Positions 39,686 through 50,788 of a stretch of 64,000 nucleotides of DNA are shown here, piece after piece. Position 1 is the first letter of the stretch; each line of letters opens with the position of its first letter. Location of the stretch: positions 62,001-126,000 of the forward strand of contig NZ_BCWW01000006.1 in the NCBI RefSeq assembly GCF_001894785.1, read 5' to 3'. The notes under the pieces were generated by a model that did no database searches, was not told where the DNA came from, and worked only from the letters and a program-made list of their open reading frames with translations. The stretch comes from Rhodococcoides fascians NBRC 12155 = LMG 3623 (lineage in GTDB: Bacteria; Actinomycetota; Actinomycetes; Mycobacteriales; Mycobacteriaceae). A program made the position numbers and the translations under genes.

Positions 39686-40258
39686 GTGGCTGACAACCTT
39701 CGGACTCGACTGGTGGACGCAGGCGTCCGCCTGCTCGAAAACGAGGGACAGGGCGGGCTCACCATCAGAGCGGTCACGCGTGAAGCCGGCGTATCGCACG
39801 GCGCACCGAGACGGTATTTTCCGACACTGAGCGCTTTGGCCGCGGCCGTGGCCCGAGTCGGTCTGGTCGATCTCTCGACCGCACTGAATTCTGCTGCACA
39901 GCAGTCGGATTCGCCCCGAGATGCACTGGATGCGATGGCGCACGCGTACGTGCAGTTCGCGGCGCGGCGCCCCGCGATGTTCGCGCTCATCTTTCGACAC
40001 GACCTGCTCGAGGGCTCCGGCGAGAATCTGCGCGGACAGTCGCGACCCCTGTTCGAGGCTCTCACCTCGACACTCGATGCCGTCGTGCCGGAGAATCCAC
40101 AGTTCACAGCGCTGAGACTGTGGACCTCCGTGCACGGAATTGCGGCGCTCCACGCCACCCGAGCGTTCGAGCCGATCACCGACACCTCGGCGGTGACATC
40201 CCTGATCCGCCGCGCAGTGCGCGACGCGATCAGGAACGTCAGCGAATCAGAGACTTGA
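39686..40258 (+). CDS. TetR-family transcriptional regulator
   Basis: 190 aa. Helix-turn-helix in residues about 5-50 (RLVDAGVRLLENEGQGGLTI, EAGVSHGAPRRYFPTLSALAAAV). The C-terminal domain (AYVQFAARRPAMFALIFRHDLLEG, LWTSVHGIAALHATRAF) is TetR_C_13/WHG-like. The GTG at 39,686 is the only reasonable start; it has no ribosome-binding sequence and the operator palindrome ends right before it, implying a leaderless message. Probably represses plsC-SDR and itself. Its stop overlaps the convergent M16 peptidase gene by 20 bp. Confidence 0.87.
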   Translation: MADNLRTRLVDAGVRLLENEGQGGLTIRAVTREAGVSHGAPRRYFPTLSALAAAVARVGLVDLSTALNSAAQQSDSPRDALDAMAHAYVQFAARRPAMFALIFRHDLLEGSGENLRGQSRPLFEALTSTLDAVVPENPQFTALRLWTSVHGIAALHATRAFEPITDTSAVTSLIRRAVRDAIRNVSESET

Positions 40259-41544
40259 CCGACGCGGGCAATTGCCGGACCGACTTGTACGGCCCCACCA
40301 CGGCGGCACCGAAGGGCCGATCGAGCAACACCGCCGCGACCTCACGCACCTCGTCGTTGCCGACACTGTCGATACGCGCCAGGGTGTCGGTGATGTCTCG
40401 GTGATTGCCGTAGTTCAGTTCGCTGCGACCGATACGGTTCATCCGAGAACCCGAATCTTCCAGTCCCAGCACCAATCCACCGCGCAACGACCCCTTGGCG
40501 CGAGCGCACTCGGCATCGGTGATGCCCTCGGCCGCAACCTTGGCGAGCACCTCGCGAATCACCGTGGTGACCTCGCCCAGGTTCTCCGGCTGGCATCCCG
40601 CGTACACCGAGAACGCCCCGCTGTCGGCAAACGTATCCACCGAGGAGTACACCGAGTAAGCCAGTCCGCGCTCTTCCCTGATCTCCTGGAACAGGCGAGA
40701 ACTGAGCCCACCGCCGACAGCAGAATTCAGTACCGACAATGCCCAGCGGTGTCCTTCGTGACGTCCGAACGCCCGTACGCCCAGGCACAGATGCGCCTGT
40801 TCGCTGTCCCGGGTGGTCAGGCTCAGCGTCGGATTCTGGCGCAATCGCGCTGTGCCGCTACGCTTTTCGGCCGGCCTCAGGCCCTTTTCCAGATGACCCG
40901 CGAAGGCGCGACGTACCAAGGACACAATCTGCTTGTGATCGACGTTGCCTGCGACGGCGACGACCATCCGTTGCGGCGTATAGCGGCGAACATGGAACGA
41001 ATGCAGTTGGGAACGGGTCATCGATTCGATGGATTCGACAGATCCGATGATCGGACGCCCGATCGGGTGATCACCGAACATCGCTTCCAGGAAAGCATCT
41101 CCCAGGAGATCCTCGGGATCGTCGTCGCGCATGGAGATCTCTTCGAGGACCACCTGACGCTCGACGTCCACATCTGCCGATCTACACCGACCACGAAGCA
41201 CCACATCGCTGACGAGATCGATCGCGAGCGCGACGTCCTCGTCGAGCACGTGCGCGTAGAAGCACGTGCTCTCCTTGGAAGTGAATGCGTTCAGCTCTCC
41301 CCCGACACCGTCCATCACCTGGGCGATCTCGAGCGCACTACGCGTCGGCGTCGACTTGAACAGCAGATGTTCGAGGAAGTGCGCGGCACCGGCGACGCTG
41401 GGTTGCTCGTCGCGCGAGCCGACGCCGACCCACACACCGACCGATGCCGAGCGAACGCCGGGAACGAACTCGGTGACGACCCGAAGGCCGCCGGGCAGAG
41501 TCGTGCGTCGAACGCCCGTGTCGGTGCCGCTGGTCTCTGGAACG

Positions 41545-41581
41545 GCCGAACGGTACGTCCCGAGGGGACGTACCGTTCGGC
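41545..41581 (-). terminator. strong hairpin after pnp
   Basis: Arms GCCGAACGGTACGTCCC and GGGACGTACCGTTCGGC (17 bp) pair perfectly around a 3-nt GAG loop. It lies 12 bp after the pnp stop. No U tract follows, so it may be an RNA-processing or 3'-end-stabilising hairpin rather than a simple terminator. If pepR starts at 41,648 it is translated. Confidence 0.65.
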
Positions 41582-41592
41582 TCGCTTGCTTC

Positions 41593-43854
<2,262 letters not shown>

Positions 43855-43899
43855 GTGTTCTGTTCTCGTCCTCTCGTCTTTGCCGTGCCCGCGTGGACA

Positions 43900-43925
43900 C
43901 ACCACCAGCCCTCCTGGCTGTGGCG
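43900..43925 (-). other. pnp leader stem-loop
   Basis: On the minus strand CCAC-AGCC and GGCT-G-GTGG pair with one bulge around an AGGAG loop, about 50 bp upstream of the pnp start. Leader hairpins upstream of pnp are RNase targets in other bacteria; that role here is inference. Confidence 0.35.
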
Positions 43926-44072
43926 GCATACCTGTGCCGTCCATCTCCGAGAGTTCGTCTCGGGACGCGGCTGCGCGGAGGCGGCCATCGATCGAAGCCC
44001 TCCGGATCTCGTATCCGAAAAGCCACTACCGAAGACCGACACCACGGCGTGACAGGCATACACGGCGGTGTG

Positions 44073-44091
44073 CGGATACCGTGTATCCGCT
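44073..44091. repeat. perfect inverted repeat in the rpsO-pnp gap
   Basis: GCGGATAC and GTATCCGC flank a 3-nt CGT spacer. It lies between the rpsO terminator and the pnp leader, so it could be a pnp promoter operator or a second hairpin in read-through RNA. Confidence 0.45.
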
Positions 44092-44132
44092 GGTCGTGCT
44101 GACTATCCTGATGTTGCGGTACAAACACAGAA

Positions 44133-44170
44133 AGCCAACGAGGAACAGTCTAAGCACTGCCTCGTTGGCT
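44133..44170 (-). terminator. rpsO terminator
   Basis: AGCCAACGAGG and CCTCGTTGGCT (11 bp, perfect) flank a 16-nt loop. On the minus strand the stem is followed by the T-rich TTCTGTGTTTG. It is 78 bp after the rpsO stop. Partial read-through would supply pnp. Confidence 0.7.
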
Positions 44171-44247
44171 ACTGCACTATTGCTGCGAGTCGGGTGTACA
44201 CCGGCGCGTCGAACCATGCATCGGCAACATCCTCGCGTCGATCGAAA

Positions 44248-44517
44248 TTATCGACGCAGACCCAGACGCTCGATGAGCGAACGGTAGCGAGTGACGTCTA
44301 CCTTCGCGATGTACTTGAGCAGACGACGACGACGTCCGACCAGCAGCAACAGGCCGCGGCGGGAGTGGTGATCGTGCTTGTGCATCTTGAGGTGCTCGGT
44401 CAAGTCGACGATGCGCTTGGTGAGCATTGCAACCTGCGCCTCGGGCGAACCCGTGTCGGTGGGGTGCAAGCCGTACTCGCCGAGAACGGCCTTCTTCTGT
44501 TCGGTGGTCAATGCCAC
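44248..44517 (-). CDS. rpsO: 30S ribosomal protein S15
   Basis: 89 aa, full family length. Sequence blocks [34 protein letters not shown] and [12 protein letters not shown] are the 16S rRNA- and S6/S18-contacting helices. Start GTG at 44,517 has AGGAG 10 bases upstream. 136 bp after the ribF stop; no hairpin was noted in that gap. Confidence 0.98.
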   Translation of the reverse strand: MALTTEQKKAVLGEYGLHPTDTGSPEAQVAMLTKRIVDLTEHLKMHKHDHHSRRGLLLLVGRRRRLLKYIAKVDVTRYRSLIERLGLRR

Positions 44518-44653
44518 TGGTACTACTCCTGATCAATGACGTCCGCGTGAAAGGAAGCAACGGGCCCCGCCGTGGACGATGCATGATCATCCGGGCGGTA
44601 TCGAAGCCGGTGCAGCCGCCGCGGACCGCAGCGAACACCGAGGAGTCAGCCTA

Positions 44654-45622
44654 TCAGGCTGCGCTGGCGGCCAGGATCGAGCGGGCCCGGTCGGCGTCCC
44701 GGCCCATCTCCTCCACGAGAGCTTCCATGGAATCGAACTTCTCCATTCCGCGCAGTCGCTCGACGAAGTCGACGGCCACGTGCTGCCCGTAGAGGTCTCC
44801 CTCGCCGTCGAGCACGAACGCCTCGACGGTCCTGGTGCGTCCCGAGAACGTGGGATTCGTGCCCACCGACACCGCCGCCGGGTGCCGCTCCCCCGGAGTG
44901 ACCGTCCCCATGATCGGACCCGGACCGAGCACGGTGAACCAGGCGGCGTAGACCCCGTCCGCCGGTATGGCCGAGTACATCGGCGGAGCGACATTGGCTG
45001 TGGGATAGCCCATTTGACGGCCGCGTCCGTCGCCGTGCACGACGACACCCTCGACGCGATGCGGGCGGCCGAGCGCTGCAGCTGCTGCCGCGACGTCCCC
45101 GGCGTCCACGCACGACCTGATGTAGGTGGACGAGAACGTGACGGCATGCTCGGCCAACAGGTTGACTCCGTCGACTGCGAAGCCGGACCGTTCGCCGATC
45201 TTGCGCAGCATGGGGACCGTCCCGAGCGCCTTCTTCCCGTAGGTGAAGTTCTCGCCGACGACCACTTCTGCAACGTGCAGGCGTTCGATGAGGATCTCGT
45301 GCACGTATCGCTCGGGGGTGAGTTTCATCAGTTCGGGCGTGAACGGCATGACGCAGAACACGTCGATGCCCAGTTCCTCGGCCAGTTCGGCACGCCGGGT
45401 CAACGTCGTCAACTGCGCGGGGTGACTACCCGGACGGACCACTTCCATCGGGTGGGGGTCGAACGTCATGAGCACACTGGGTACGCCGCGTTCCCGAGCT
45501 GCGGCCACTGCTCTACCGATCAACTGCGCATGTCCGCGGTGAACGCCGTCGAACACACCGATCGTGAGCACACATCGGCCCCAGTCGGCAGGTACATCGT
45601 CGAGACCTCGCCATCTCTGCAC
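44654..45622 (-). CDS. ribF: bifunctional riboflavin kinase / FAD synthetase
   Basis: 322 aa. The N-terminal FAD synthetase domain has GVFDGVHRGHAQLI and FDPHPMEV (the adenylyltransferase G/HxGH-type motifs), and TFSSTYIRSCV precedes the domain border. The C-terminal flavokinase domain has GYPTANV and GTNPTF (PTAN and metal/ATP site). Makes FMN and FAD. Start GTG at 45,622 aligns with mycobacterial RibF (VQRWRGLDD). Divergent from the metal transporter genes by 103 bp. Confidence 0.97.
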   Translation of the reverse strand: MQRWRGLDDVPADWGRCVLTIGVFDGVHRGHAQLIGRAVAAARERGVPSVLMTFDPHPMEVVRPGSHPAQLTTLTRRAELAEELGIDVFCVMPFTPELMKLTPERYVHEILIERLHVAEVVVGENFTYGKKALGTVPMLRKIGERSGFAVDGVNLLAEHAVTFSSTYIRSCVDAGDVAAAAAALGRPHRVEGVVVHGDGRGRQMGYPTANVAPPMYSAIPADGVYAAWFTVLGPGPIMGTVTPGERHPAAVSVGTNPTFSGRTRTVEAFVLDGEGDLYGQHVAVDFVERLRGMEKFDSMEALVEEMGRDADRARSILAASAA

Positions 45623-45712
45623 ACCGCGAAGCCTACGGCCCGGCGGCCGCTCGGTCATCCTCGGACAGGCGTGTCGCGTGCGGCAGGTATGGACAAAAGG
45701 GTGTCCCCACGG

Positions 45713-45733
45713 TAAATATTTCGGGGTGCCTAA
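45713..45733 (+). promoter_or_regulatory. promoter and likely DtxR/MntR-type site of the metal transporter
   Basis: TAAATAT at 45,713-45,719 fits a -10 element placing the transcript start at or next to GTG 45,726. TGCCTAA at 45,727-45,733 overlaps the start and recurs before the linked DtxR-family gene. It matches the GCCTAA half-site of DtxR-family operators. Confidence 0.5.
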
Positions 45734-46688
45734 CTTATTTCTTCGATCTCGCGGATCTCGCGTGGGTCGAATCGTTGCGAGCTGGGCCGTGGCGGGACTG
45801 CTGGTAGCGACGTCGAGCGGATGCGCTCGCGCGGTCGGCGACGACGAGCCGACGTCGATGGACGACGGCAGACCGTTGGTGCTGACGACGTTCACGGTGC
45901 TGGCCGACATGGCCGCGAACGTTGCAGGCGACCATCTCCGTGTGGAGTCGATCACCAAGGCCGGAGCCGAGATTCACGGGTACGAGCCCACACCCGGCGA
46001 CCTACGCACTGCCGAAAGCGCCGATCTGATCCTGGACAACGGTCTGGGACTCGAGGCGTGGTTCGAAAAGTTCGTCGAGCGGGTGCCCGCACCGCACGCG
46101 GTCGTCAGCGCACACGTGGAACCCGTCTACATCCGCGACGACGCGTATGCGGGCAAGGCCAATCCACATGCCTGGATGTCGCCGGTCGTGGCGGAGACCT
46201 ACATCACCAACATCGCCGACGCGTTCGTGGCGCTCGACGCTGTCCATGCCGAGGAATACCGCGCCAACGCCGCCGCGTACATCACCGAGCTGCGGTCGGT
46301 CGGCGACGAACTGGAATCCGATCTGGCCCAACTTCCGGCGCAGCAACGTGCTCTGGTGACGTGTGAGGGCGCGTTCGGCTATCTGGCCCGCGACTTCGAC
46401 CTGCAAGAGGCGTATCTGTGGCCGGTCAATGCCGAACAGGAAGGGACACCCAAACAAGTGGTCCGCACCATCGATTTCGTACGTGACAACGACGTGCCTG
46501 CCGTCTTCTGCGAGTCGACCGTCTCGGACAAGGCTCAGCTCCAGGTCGCCGACGACACGGGTGCCCGCTTCGGCGGAAAGCTGTACGTCGACTCCCTCAG
46601 CGCCGCCGACGGACCCGTGCCCACCTACCTCGATCTGCTGCGTTACGACGCGCGGCTGATCGCCGACGCGTTGGTGGGCACGCGATGA
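45726..46688 (+). CDS. manganese/zinc ABC transporter substrate-binding lipoprotein
   Basis: 320 aa. Signal peptide (IVASWAVAGLLVATSSGC) with a somewhat atypical lipobox. Cluster A-I fold: VLTTFTVLADMAANVAG is the N-terminal signature. The metal ligands are expected from His in EIHGYEP, His in NPHAWMSP, Glu in FCESTVS and Asp in YVDSLS. The His-His-Glu-Asp set favours Mn(II) over Zn(II) (family knowledge, inferred here). Start GTG 45,726 is leaderless by promoter spacing; GTG 45,762 is the alternative. Overlaps the ATPase gene by 4 bp. Confidence 0.88.
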   Translation: MPNLFLRSRGSRVGRIVASWAVAGLLVATSSGCARAVGDDEPTSMDDGRPLVLTTFTVLADMAANVAGDHLRVESITKAGAEIHGYEPTPGDLRTAESADLILDNGLGLEAWFEKFVERVPAPHAVVSAHVEPVYIRDDAYAGKANPHAWMSPVVAETYITNIADAFVALDAVHAEEYRANAAAYITELRSVGDELESDLAQLPAQQRALVTCEGAFGYLARDFDLQEAYLWPVNAEQEGTPKQVVRTIDFVRDNDVPAVFCESTVSDKAQLQVADDTGARFGGKLYVDSLSAADGPVPTYLDLLRYDARLIADALVGTR

Positions 46689-47482
46689 CCCGGCACATCT
46701 CGGGTGCGAACCGGGACGGTGCCGCGCTGACCGTCGACGCCGTCGACGTTCGGTACCGAGACGTCGTGGCGCTGGTCGGCGCGAGCCTGACCCTCGCACC
46801 CGGACGCGTCTGCGGCCTGGTCGGAATGAACGGATCGGGTAAGTCGACGCTGTTCAAGGCCATCATGGGCGTCGTCAAGACCGATGCCGGTTCGATCACG
46901 GTCTTCGGCGGCGACCCCGCCCGGGCCCGCAAAGCCGGGACGGTCAGCTACGTGCCCCAAGCCGAATCGGTCGACTGGACCTTCCCCATCAGCGTCCGGG
47001 ACGTGGTGATGATGGGTCGTTACGGCAAACAGAACTTTCTCCGAACACCTCGAGCGGCAGACAGAGCTGCGGTGGACGCGGCCCTGAGACGAGTCGATCT
47101 CACCGAGCTCGCCGATCGACAGATCGGGCAACTCTCCGGCGGACAACGCAAACGGGCATTCGTGGCCCGCGCCATCGCTCAGGAAGCGTCGCTGCTGCTG
47201 CTCGACGAGCCGTTCGCAGGAGTGGACAAGAAGACCGAGGCGACGATCACGCGACTCCTCCGAGAACTGGCCGCTCAGGGTGCGTCCGTCCTGGTGTCCA
47301 CCCACGATCTGCACGCCCTTCCGGAACTGTGCGACGAGGCGATCCTGCTGCAGCAGCGGGTCCTGATGCACGGCAGTCCAGCCGAGGTGTTGCGCCCGGA
47401 GAACCTGGCACTGGCCTTCGGCATGGACCCGTCGAAGATCGACGAACTGGGCGCGAGCTCTCCAACGTCGGAAGTGAGCTGA
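46685..47482 (+). CDS. manganese/zinc ABC transporter ATP-binding protein
   Basis: 265 aa. Walker A GMNGSGKST, Q-loop in YVPQAESVDWTFPISVRDVV, signature LSGGQRKRAF, Walker B LLLLDEPFAGVDKKT and the switch His in VSTHDLH are all present. The VDWTFPISVRDVVMMGRYG segment is typical of Mn/Zn/Fe ATPases (MntB/ZnuC). Between binding protein and permease in one operon. Confidence 0.93.
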   Translation: MTRHISGANRDGAALTVDAVDVRYRDVVALVGASLTLAPGRVCGLVGMNGSGKSTLFKAIMGVVKTDAGSITVFGGDPARARKAGTVSYVPQAESVDWTFPISVRDVVMMGRYGKQNFLRTPRAADRAAVDAALRRVDLTELADRQIGQLSGGQRKRAFVARAIAQEASLLLLDEPFAGVDKKTEATITRLLRELAAQGASVLVSTHDLHALPELCDEAILLQQRVLMHGSPAEVLRPENLALAFGMDPSKIDELGASSPTSEVS

Positions 47483-47485
47483 ACC

Positions 47486-48358
47486 GTGTACCTGATCGAC
47501 TTCGTCGTCAATCCTCTCGAATACACCTTCATGCAGCGTGCGCTGTTGGTGACCGTCACCGCCTCGATCGTCTGCGCAGTGTTGAGCTGCTGGCTCGTAC
47601 TCATCGGCTGGTCACTGATGGGGGACGCCGTATCGCACGCGGTACTCCCCGGCGTCGCCCTGTCCTATCTGCTGGGTGCGCCGTTCGCCATCGGTGCCCT
47701 GCTGTTCGCACTCATCGCGGTCGGTGCCATCGGGGTGGTTCGCAACACCACCATCGTCAAGGAGGACGCCGCGATCGGCGTCGTGTTCACCACGTTGTTC
47801 GCCCTCGGCGTCGTCCTGATCTCCAAGTTTCCGAGCCAGATCGACCTCAACCACATCTTGTTCGGAAACCTGCTCGGGGTGTCGCAGTCGGACATGATCC
47901 AGGTGTTCGTGCTCGGCGGGCTGGCGTTGGCCGTGATGGTGATCAAGCGTCGCGATTTCACTCTGTTCGCCTTCGACCGCACGCAGGCTCGCGCTGTCGG
48001 CATCAATCCGAGCGTGATCTCGGCCGCGATGTTGACGCTGCTCGCGCTGACGACCGTCGTGGCGCTACAGGCCGTCGGCGTCATCCTGGTCGTCGCCATG
48101 CTGATCACACCCGGCGCAACCGCATACCTACTCACCCACAGCTTCGGCCGCATGCTGGTGATTGCCCCCGCCATCTCGGTGGGCTGCGCCCTGGTCGGTA
48201 TCTACGCCAGTTTCTATCTCGACGTCTCCTCGGGTGGCAGCGTGGTGCTGGCCCAAGGCCTGGTGTTCGTGCTGGCGTACCTGTTCAGCCCGGCGCAGGG
48301 CATCGTCACGCGCGCTCTACGCCGCCGAGGACAGGTGACGGTGGCTCCGGCCGGGTGA
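47486..48358 (+). CDS. manganese/zinc ABC transporter permease
   Basis: 290 aa, about eight or nine membrane helices of the ABC-3 family. GWSLMGDAVSHAVLPGVALSYLLG is the diagnostic N-terminal loop, and ITPGATAYLLT the later coupling region. Start GTG 3 bp after the ATPase stop. Followed after 37 bp by the DtxR-family regulator. Confidence 0.93.
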   Translation: MYLIDFVVNPLEYTFMQRALLVTVTASIVCAVLSCWLVLIGWSLMGDAVSHAVLPGVALSYLLGAPFAIGALLFALIAVGAIGVVRNTTIVKEDAAIGVVFTTLFALGVVLISKFPSQIDLNHILFGNLLGVSQSDMIQVFVLGGLALAVMVIKRRDFTLFAFDRTQARAVGINPSVISAAMLTLLALTTVVALQAVGVILVVAMLITPGATAYLLTHSFGRMLVIAPAISVGCALVGIYASFYLDVSSGGSVVLAQGLVFVLAYLFSPAQGIVTRALRRRGQVTVAPAG

Positions 48359-48378
48359 GATGTCTTTTTCCATTGGAT

Positions 48379-48388
48379 TGCCTAAGCT
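48379..48388 (+). promoter_or_regulatory. TGCCTAA motif before the DtxR-family gene
   Basis: TGCCTAA at 48,379-48,385, running into TAAGCT, which could serve as a -10 element 8 bases before GTG 48,396. The same heptamer lies at the start of the transporter operon, so the regulator may control both. Confidence 0.4.
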
Positions 48389-48395
48389 CGGCGAC

Positions 48396-49112
48396 GTGGC
48401 GCAACGAAAAGACGATCCAGCTCCGGCCGACGAGGGCGTCCAGCTGTCCGCAGTTGCGCAGGACTACCTCAAGGTCATCTGGACGGCCAGCGAATGGAGT
48501 GAAGACTCCGTCAGCACCAAGATGCTCTCCGAACGAATCGGCGTGTCCGCATCCACGGTGTCCGAGGCGATTCGCAAACTCGCCGATCAGGGCATGGTGG
48601 ACCACGCCCGGTACGGTGCCATCTCACTCACCGAGAAGGGCCGACTGGCGGCCATCGGCATGGTCCGTCGACACCGTCTCATCGAGACGTACCTCGTTCG
48701 CGAACTCGGGTACGGCTGGGACGAGGTCCACGACGAGGCAGAAATCCTCGAACATGCGGTATCCGATCTGATGATGGATCGGATAGACGCCAAACTCGGC
48801 CACCCCGAACGAGATCCACACGGGGACCCGATTCCGTCGGCCAACGGATCGATCGACACGCCGTCCGCAACCAGACTGAGCGAGTACCTCGACGGTCAGT
48901 CGGGACGAGTGGCTCGTATCTCCGATTCGGACCCCGCAATGCTCCGGTACTTCGATTCGGTCGGCATCGAGCTCGATCTACCGATCACCGTGGTCGAACG
49001 ACGCGACTACGCCGGCACGGTGGCGATCGAACTCGCCCGACGCGGCAGCACGGAGTCCATCGATCTCGGTCACCGCGCCGCCGAAGCGATCTGGATGGTT
49101 CCGGCCACCTGA
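48396..49112 (+). CDS. sirR: DtxR-family metal-dependent regulator (SirR/MntR-like)
   Basis: 238 aa. N-terminal winged helix (LSAVAQDYLKVIWTASEWS, GVSASTVSEAIRKLADQGMVDH), a metal-binding dimerisation domain (RRHRLIETYLVRELGYGWDEVHDEAEILEHAVSD, with the ligand-rich HDEAE..EH set) and an SH3-like FeoA domain at the C-terminus. It matches M. tuberculosis Rv2788 next to ribF. Expected to repress the upstream transporter when Mn(II) is bound. GTG 48,396 is preferred by homology; ATG 48,360 would add 12 residues. Confidence 0.9.
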   Translation: MAQRKDDPAPADEGVQLSAVAQDYLKVIWTASEWSEDSVSTKMLSERIGVSASTVSEAIRKLADQGMVDHARYGAISLTEKGRLAAIGMVRRHRLIETYLVRELGYGWDEVHDEAEILEHAVSDLMMDRIDAKLGHPERDPHGDPIPSANGSIDTPSATRLSEYLDGQSGRVARISDSDPAMLRYFDSVGIELDLPITVVERRDYAGTVAIELARRGSTESIDLGHRAAEAIWMVPAT

Positions 49113-49154
49113 GCGGTGCAGTCCCCTCGGTCGCAGGGCCGATCCGAACGGGAA

Positions 49155-50087
49155 TCAGTACCCGCGCAGTGTTGCCGGCCGCACCACCATCACCGAGCTC
49201 GCCCGCTTGCCCTTTTCCTGGAGTAACGCGATGGTGTGCCCGGTGGGATCGACAGCCGCGTAGACCCCCTCGATTCCGACGGGATCGAGCCAGCGTCCCT
49301 GGCTGAGCGACTCCGCTTCGGCGGCATCGATCTGTCGGTGCGGAAATGCGGTGCGCGCGGCCTCGTCTATATCGAGGCCCACAGCGGGATTCTCGGCCAA
49401 TTCTTCGAGCGTCACGGCGTGGTCGAGCGTGAACGGCCCGACCCTGGTTCTGCGCAGAACCGTCAGGTGGCCGCCGACGCCCAGTGCTGCGCCGAGATCC
49501 CGTGCGAGCGCGCGCACGTACGTCCCCGACGTGCAGTCCACCTCGACATCGAGGTCGACGAACCGGCCATCGGAATCGACGACATCGCGGCGAGCCGTCA
49601 CGTCGAAGCGAGTGACAGTGACCTTGCGAGCGGCGAGGGTGAACTCCTCACCGGCGCGCGAGAGCTTGTGTGCCCGCTGACCGTCGACCTTGATGGCACT
49701 GACACTGGCCGGAACCTGCTCGATGTCACCGGTGAGTGCGGCAACCCCGGCCGCGATATCCGAATCCGAGACATTCGTGGCCGGGACGTCGGCGAGCACC
49801 TCACCCTCGGCGTCATCGGTCGTCGTACTGCGCCCCAGTCGCACGGTGGCGGTGTACGACTTGGTCGTCAGCGTCAGCAATCCGAGCATCTTGGTCGCCC
49901 GCTCGACGCCCAGAACCAGCACCCCGGTCGCCATGGGGTCCAACGTCCCCGCATGACCGACCTTTCTGGTCTGCAACAACTTTCGGCACGACGCGACGAC
50001 ATCGTGACTGGTGACGCCCGGCCCCTTGTCGACCACCAACACACCGGCACCGACGAGACCGGACGAGATCTTTCCGCGAGCACTCAC
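49155..50087 (-). CDS. truB: tRNA pseudouridine-55 synthase
   Basis: 310 aa. GHAGTLDPMATGVLVLGV contains the catalytic Asp. KPxG-like VVDKGPGVTSHDVV starts the domain, and CTSGTYVRALARDLG is the TruB RNA-binding block. A PUA-like C-terminal region ends in VMVVRPATLRGY. Modifies U55 in the T loop of tRNAs. Start GTG at 50,087; the in-frame extension overlaps pptT. Confidence 0.96.
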   Translation of the reverse strand: MSARGKISSGLVGAGVLVVDKGPGVTSHDVVASCRKLLQTRKVGHAGTLDPMATGVLVLGVERATKMLGLLTLTTKSYTATVRLGRSTTTDDAEGEVLADVPATNVSDSDIAAGVAALTGDIEQVPASVSAIKVDGQRAHKLSRAGEEFTLAARKVTVTRFDVTARRDVVDSDGRFVDLDVEVDCTSGTYVRALARDLGAALGVGGHLTVLRRTRVGPFTLDHAVTLEELAENPAVGLDIDEAARTAFPHRQIDAAEAESLSQGRWLDPVGIEGVYAAVDPTGHTIALLQEKGKRASSVMVVRPATLRGY

Positions 50088-50122
50088 GAGAGTGCATTGT
50101 GCCAGGCGCGACGAGCCGGTCG

Positions 50123-50788
50123 TCACATCACCGAGATCGCCGTCATCACCAAACCGTCGGACACCATCCATCGACCGTCGAAAGCCGTCAGCGGAGGTCC
50201 GGACACGGTGTCGCCGGGGACCAGCAGTTCGGATCGAAACGTTCCCGAGATGTCGTCACCGGTGCCGGTGCGCTCGAACGTGATGTGCGCGTCCTCGAAC
50301 CCCAGCCAGCGACCGGTCAGCGGCTCCCAGGCCTTGTACGTCGCCTCCTTGGCGCAGAACAACACTCGATCCCAGTGGACGTCTTCTCGGCCCGCGGTCG
50401 AGAGCCACTCGCGCTCGGCTTCGAGGCTGACCGCATCGAGCACACCGTCGGGAAGAGGTCCGTGTGGCTCGGCATCGATTCCCACCGAGCGAACCTGCAT
50501 GGCGTAGCCCAGAACGGCACCGCGGTAGCCGTCGCAATGCGTCAACGATCCCACCACTCCCTTCGGCCACTGCGGTGCGCCGGAGGTGCCGCGCATGATC
50601 GGCGCGGGCTCCACACCGAGCTTCTGCATCGCCACACGCGCGCAGTGTCGAGCCGAGGTGAACTCACGCTTGCGCTTGTCCACCGCCTTGGCGACCAACG
50701 GCGCTTCGAGTGGGTGCGGCATCAAACCCGGTGGATCGGTGAACAATTCGGCCGAGACAACACCATTGGGGAGAAGCGATTCGATCAC
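50123..50788 (-). CDS. pptT: 4'-phosphopantetheinyl transferase
   Basis: 221 aa, Sfp/EntD group. SLTHCDGYRGAVLG, SVGIDAEPHGPL (Mg-binding Asp and Glu) and FCAKEATYKAWEPLTG (Glu and Lys of the catalytic WxxKEA motif) are clear. The matching mycobacterial gene Rv2794c activates the carrier domains of mycolic acid and polyketide synthases. Start GTG 50,788 overlaps the phosphoesterase stop by 4 bp. Confidence 0.95.
   Translation of the reverse strand: MIESLLPNGVVSAELFTDPPGLMPHPLEAPLVAKAVDKRKREFTSARHCARVAMQKLGVEPAPIMRGTSGAPQWPKGVVGSLTHCDGYRGAVLGYAMQVRSVGIDAEPHGPLPDGVLDAVSLEAEREWLSTAGREDVHWDRVLFCAKEATYKAWEPLTGRWLGFEDAHITFERTGTGDDISGTFRSELLVPGDTVSGPPLTAFDGRWMVSDGLVMTAISVM

Noticed and set aside
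43855..44247. Possible small RNA or tRNA gene
   Set aside because: Hairpins are present, but no T-loop GGTTCRA consensus or cloverleaf could be drawn.
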